Shown one piece after another: positions 62,845 through 64,000 of a stretch of DNA of 64,000 nt. The stretch comes from Candidatus Zixiibacteriota bacterium. GTDB lineage: Bacteria > Zixibacteria > MSB-5A5 > GN15 > JAAZOE01. The number at the start of each line of letters is the position of its first letter. The stretch's first letter is position 1. The position numbers were made by a program, and so were the translations under genes. The stretch is from NCBI GenBank assembly GCA_023138975.1, contig JAGLON010000008.1, positions 124,001-188,000 of the forward strand, read 5' to 3'. The notes beneath the pieces were generated by a model. It ran no database searches and was not told where the DNA came from. It saw nothing but the letters and a program-made list of their open reading frames with translations.

Positions 62845-63543
62845 ATGACCAATAAAGTGAGAACCATGCTGGAAGGCATGTACGATATCATAAATGAAGA
62901 ATTCAATGACCCGGTAAAAACCTGGGATAATTTGATTGATTTTATTGCCACTGATTATTATGGAGCATTACTAATTCAACTCAATCATAAATTTGAATGG
63001 TATTTTAATAACAACAAACTGGCTGACTCAATAATCAAAATCTATGATCCTGATCTTCTCAAGACCGAATACTACGACCATTTAGGTGAAATGTATCTTG
63101 AGAAAATCGTGTCAAAACGAAAAATAGGAAGAAACAGCAGTAATCTCGTTTCTGATAAAATTACTGATGTACTAGTTGAATCATTAATATCAAAAACTGA
63201 TCAGAAAATAAGGATATTTGATCCTAATGTTGGTAATGGTCGCTTGCTAATGGCTGCACATAAACAGGCACCTAACGCTGTTTTTTACGGAGTTGATACA
63301 GATCAGCGACTTATCAGGATTGCTTTTACAAACTTTGCTATTCATGGAATTACTGCTTATCTATTAAATGCTAATCGCATGCGTCATGAAACAGATATAT
63401 CAAAAGAAAACGGCCGTTATAACTGGCAATATGCCAATCGCTGGTATTCCTGTATGGATAAGTTAAAACCACTGACATATCAAAAATCTCAGAATAAGCC
63501 CTCTACTCTATCGTCTGACAATAAAAGGAGGACAAACTCATAA
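62845..63543 (+). CDS. Methyltransferase-fold protein, probably non-catalytic or truncated
   Basis: 232 residues. Residues about 90-180 match the N-6 adenine DNA methylase (HsdM-like) SAM site: IRIFDPNVGNGRLLMAA (motif I) and FYGVDTDQRLIRIAFTNF (motif II). The catalytic (N/D)PP(Y/F) motif IV is absent; the chain ends soon after a NANRM segment. It may be a SAM-binding regulator or a decayed methylase. Its genome neighbours are small helical and wHTH proteins, unlike a restriction-modification operon. Confidence 0.7.
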   Translation: MTNKVRTMLEGMYDIINEEFNDPVKTWDNLIDFIATDYYGALLIQLNHKFEWYFNNNKLADSIIKIYDPDLLKTEYYDHLGEMYLEKIVSKRKIGRNSSNLVSDKITDVLVESLISKTDQKIRIFDPNVGNGRLLMAAHKQAPNAVFYGVDTDQRLIRIAFTNFAIHGITAYLLNANRMRHETDISKENGRYNWQYANRWYSCMDKLKPLTYQKSQNKPSTLSSDNKRRTNS

Positions 63544-63544
63544 A

Positions 63545-63823
63545 ATGAGTAAAAGACTCCGCATGCCCAAATGGAACAATGTTTTACTGCAAATCCACAA
63601 GAGTCAGGAGCAGCATCGATACTGCGAAAGACTCAACCGAAAAGTAAAGTGCTCGATGACTCATCTTCGAAAAATAGTCAAATATCTTGAGCTTTATGGA
63701 CTCATAGTGCTCAAACCTGCCAGCAAAGTTAAACATATAGAGATAACAGAAAAAGGTAAACGAATCATTTATTGTATCATGCAAATGAAATCAGAATTAA
63801 AAGATCTAACAGGCGACAGATAG
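63545..63823 (+). CDS. Winged-helix DNA-binding protein
   Basis: 92 residues with AGGAGG 13 nt before the ATG. Pattern of a MarR/PadR-type winged helix: MTHLRKIVKYLELYGLIVLKPASK as recognition and wing (split: CSMTHLRKIVKYLELYGL; KVKHIEITEKGKRI). It begins two bases after the stop of the methyltransferase-fold gene. Likely the regulator of this small cluster. Confidence 0.7.
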   Translation: MSKRLRMPKWNNVLLQIHKSQEQHRYCERLNRKVKCSMTHLRKIVKYLELYGLIVLKPASKVKHIEITEKGKRIIYCIMQMKSELKDLTGDR

Positions 63824-63830
63824 AGCTATT

Positions 63831-64000
63831 ATGGGGAGTGAAAAAGAGGATGATATCACAGATGCCCTTATTCGCCTGCCAATCAGAAACCTCGAATCCC
63901 GGATTATGCAATTGGATAGCGAAATCAGTAGAAGAAAAACTATTAATGATGAAGCATTAACCTGCATTGACACACTGATAATACAGTTAAAGAGTAATAT
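63831..64000 (+). CDS. Partial helical protein running off the right edge
   Basis: An ATG at 63831, 7 nt after the preceding stop, is open to the end of the window (about 56 codons). Sequence begins MGSEKEDDITDALIRLPIRN and is Glu/Arg-rich and helical. Incomplete, so no identity is offered; it is the fifth gene of the run. Confidence 0.5.
   Translation, partial: MGSEKEDDITDALIRLPIRNLESRIMQLDSEISRRKTINDEALTCIDTLIIQLKSN

Noticed and set aside
62845..63543. Type I restriction-modification HsdM gene
   Set aside because: Only SAM motifs are present; the catalytic NPPF/Y motif and any HsdS or HsdR neighbour are absent.

Overview
The window comes from a Gram-negative, anaerobically respiring bacterium of the Fibrobacteres-Chlorobi-Bacteroidetes side of the tree. 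Three things suggest candidate phylum Zixibacteria or a close neighbour. A secreted M1 peptidase ends in two dockerin-like repeats with the wording VNIGDAVYIINYVFRGG. There is a remnant of a FlgD/T9SS-type C-terminal sorting domain. Multihaem cytochromes and sigma-54 control are abundant. The taxonomic call rests on remembered family features, not on a search. Positions 1-33.5 kb look like core or respiratory genome; from about 34 kb the DNA is visibly AT-richer and accessory in character.

1-13 kb holds housekeeping and signalling genes: a beta-propeller exported protein, leucyl aminopeptidase, chorismate synthase, MiaB, the dockerin-bearing M1 peptidase, two HDOD proteins and a very large GAF/pseudokinase/receiver protein. 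13.6-26 kb is a single minus-strand module. A cysteine-rich PAS/AAA+/Fis activator (24652-25983) is followed by two TTGC-N6-GCAA palindromes and a textbook -24/-12 promoter. Thirteen tightly packed genes then follow. Three are NifX/NifB-like proteins, two are MinD-type ATPases with ferredoxin inserts, and there are small DUF5320 and CxxC proteins; together these resemble the ORP (orange protein) system. Next comes a DsrK-M-O-P/J-like membrane redox complex whose NrfD subunit is fused to a hexahaem cytochrome. Two receiver proteins and a PAS histidine kinase with the same kind of Cys-rich PAS domains complete the run. 26-33.6 kb holds an RDD protein, a CsgG-OmpA protein and a complete porin-cytochrome conduit: an 11-haem MtrA-like protein, an MtrB-like barrel and a 16-haem lipoprotein made of two 8-haem repeats. 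Together these suggest electron exchange across both membranes.

34-42 kb is an island edged by two copies of a ~165 bp repeat that contain a 10-bp-period array. Inside are a Ser/Thr kinase overlapping a TPR-GAF-AAA+-Fis regulator, and a sigma-54 promoter in front of an ImmA/IrrE-type metallopeptidase and a two-helix membrane protein, plus a decayed IS481-like element. 42-47 kb is a 1525-residue RHS/YD-repeat protein with a distinct C-terminal domain and an overlapping small BamE-fold gene. 47.5-50.7 kb contains a tyrosine integrase and small unknown genes.

50.9-64 kb is the most unusual part. It contains a graspetide (microviridin-like) cluster with precursor, ATP-grasp ligase and four-helix membrane protein; an HD-phosphohydrolase/IrrE pair; and a probable DNA-inversion switch. 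The switch has two 28-bp dif-like sites (11-6-11 layout) in opposite orientation, and one of them contains the start codon of the adjacent tyrosine recombinase, which precedes a lipoprotein and a barrel protein. After these come an Rrf2-like regulator without cysteines, a RelE toxin-antitoxin pair, and a five-gene run with a methyltransferase-fold protein that leaves the window on the right.
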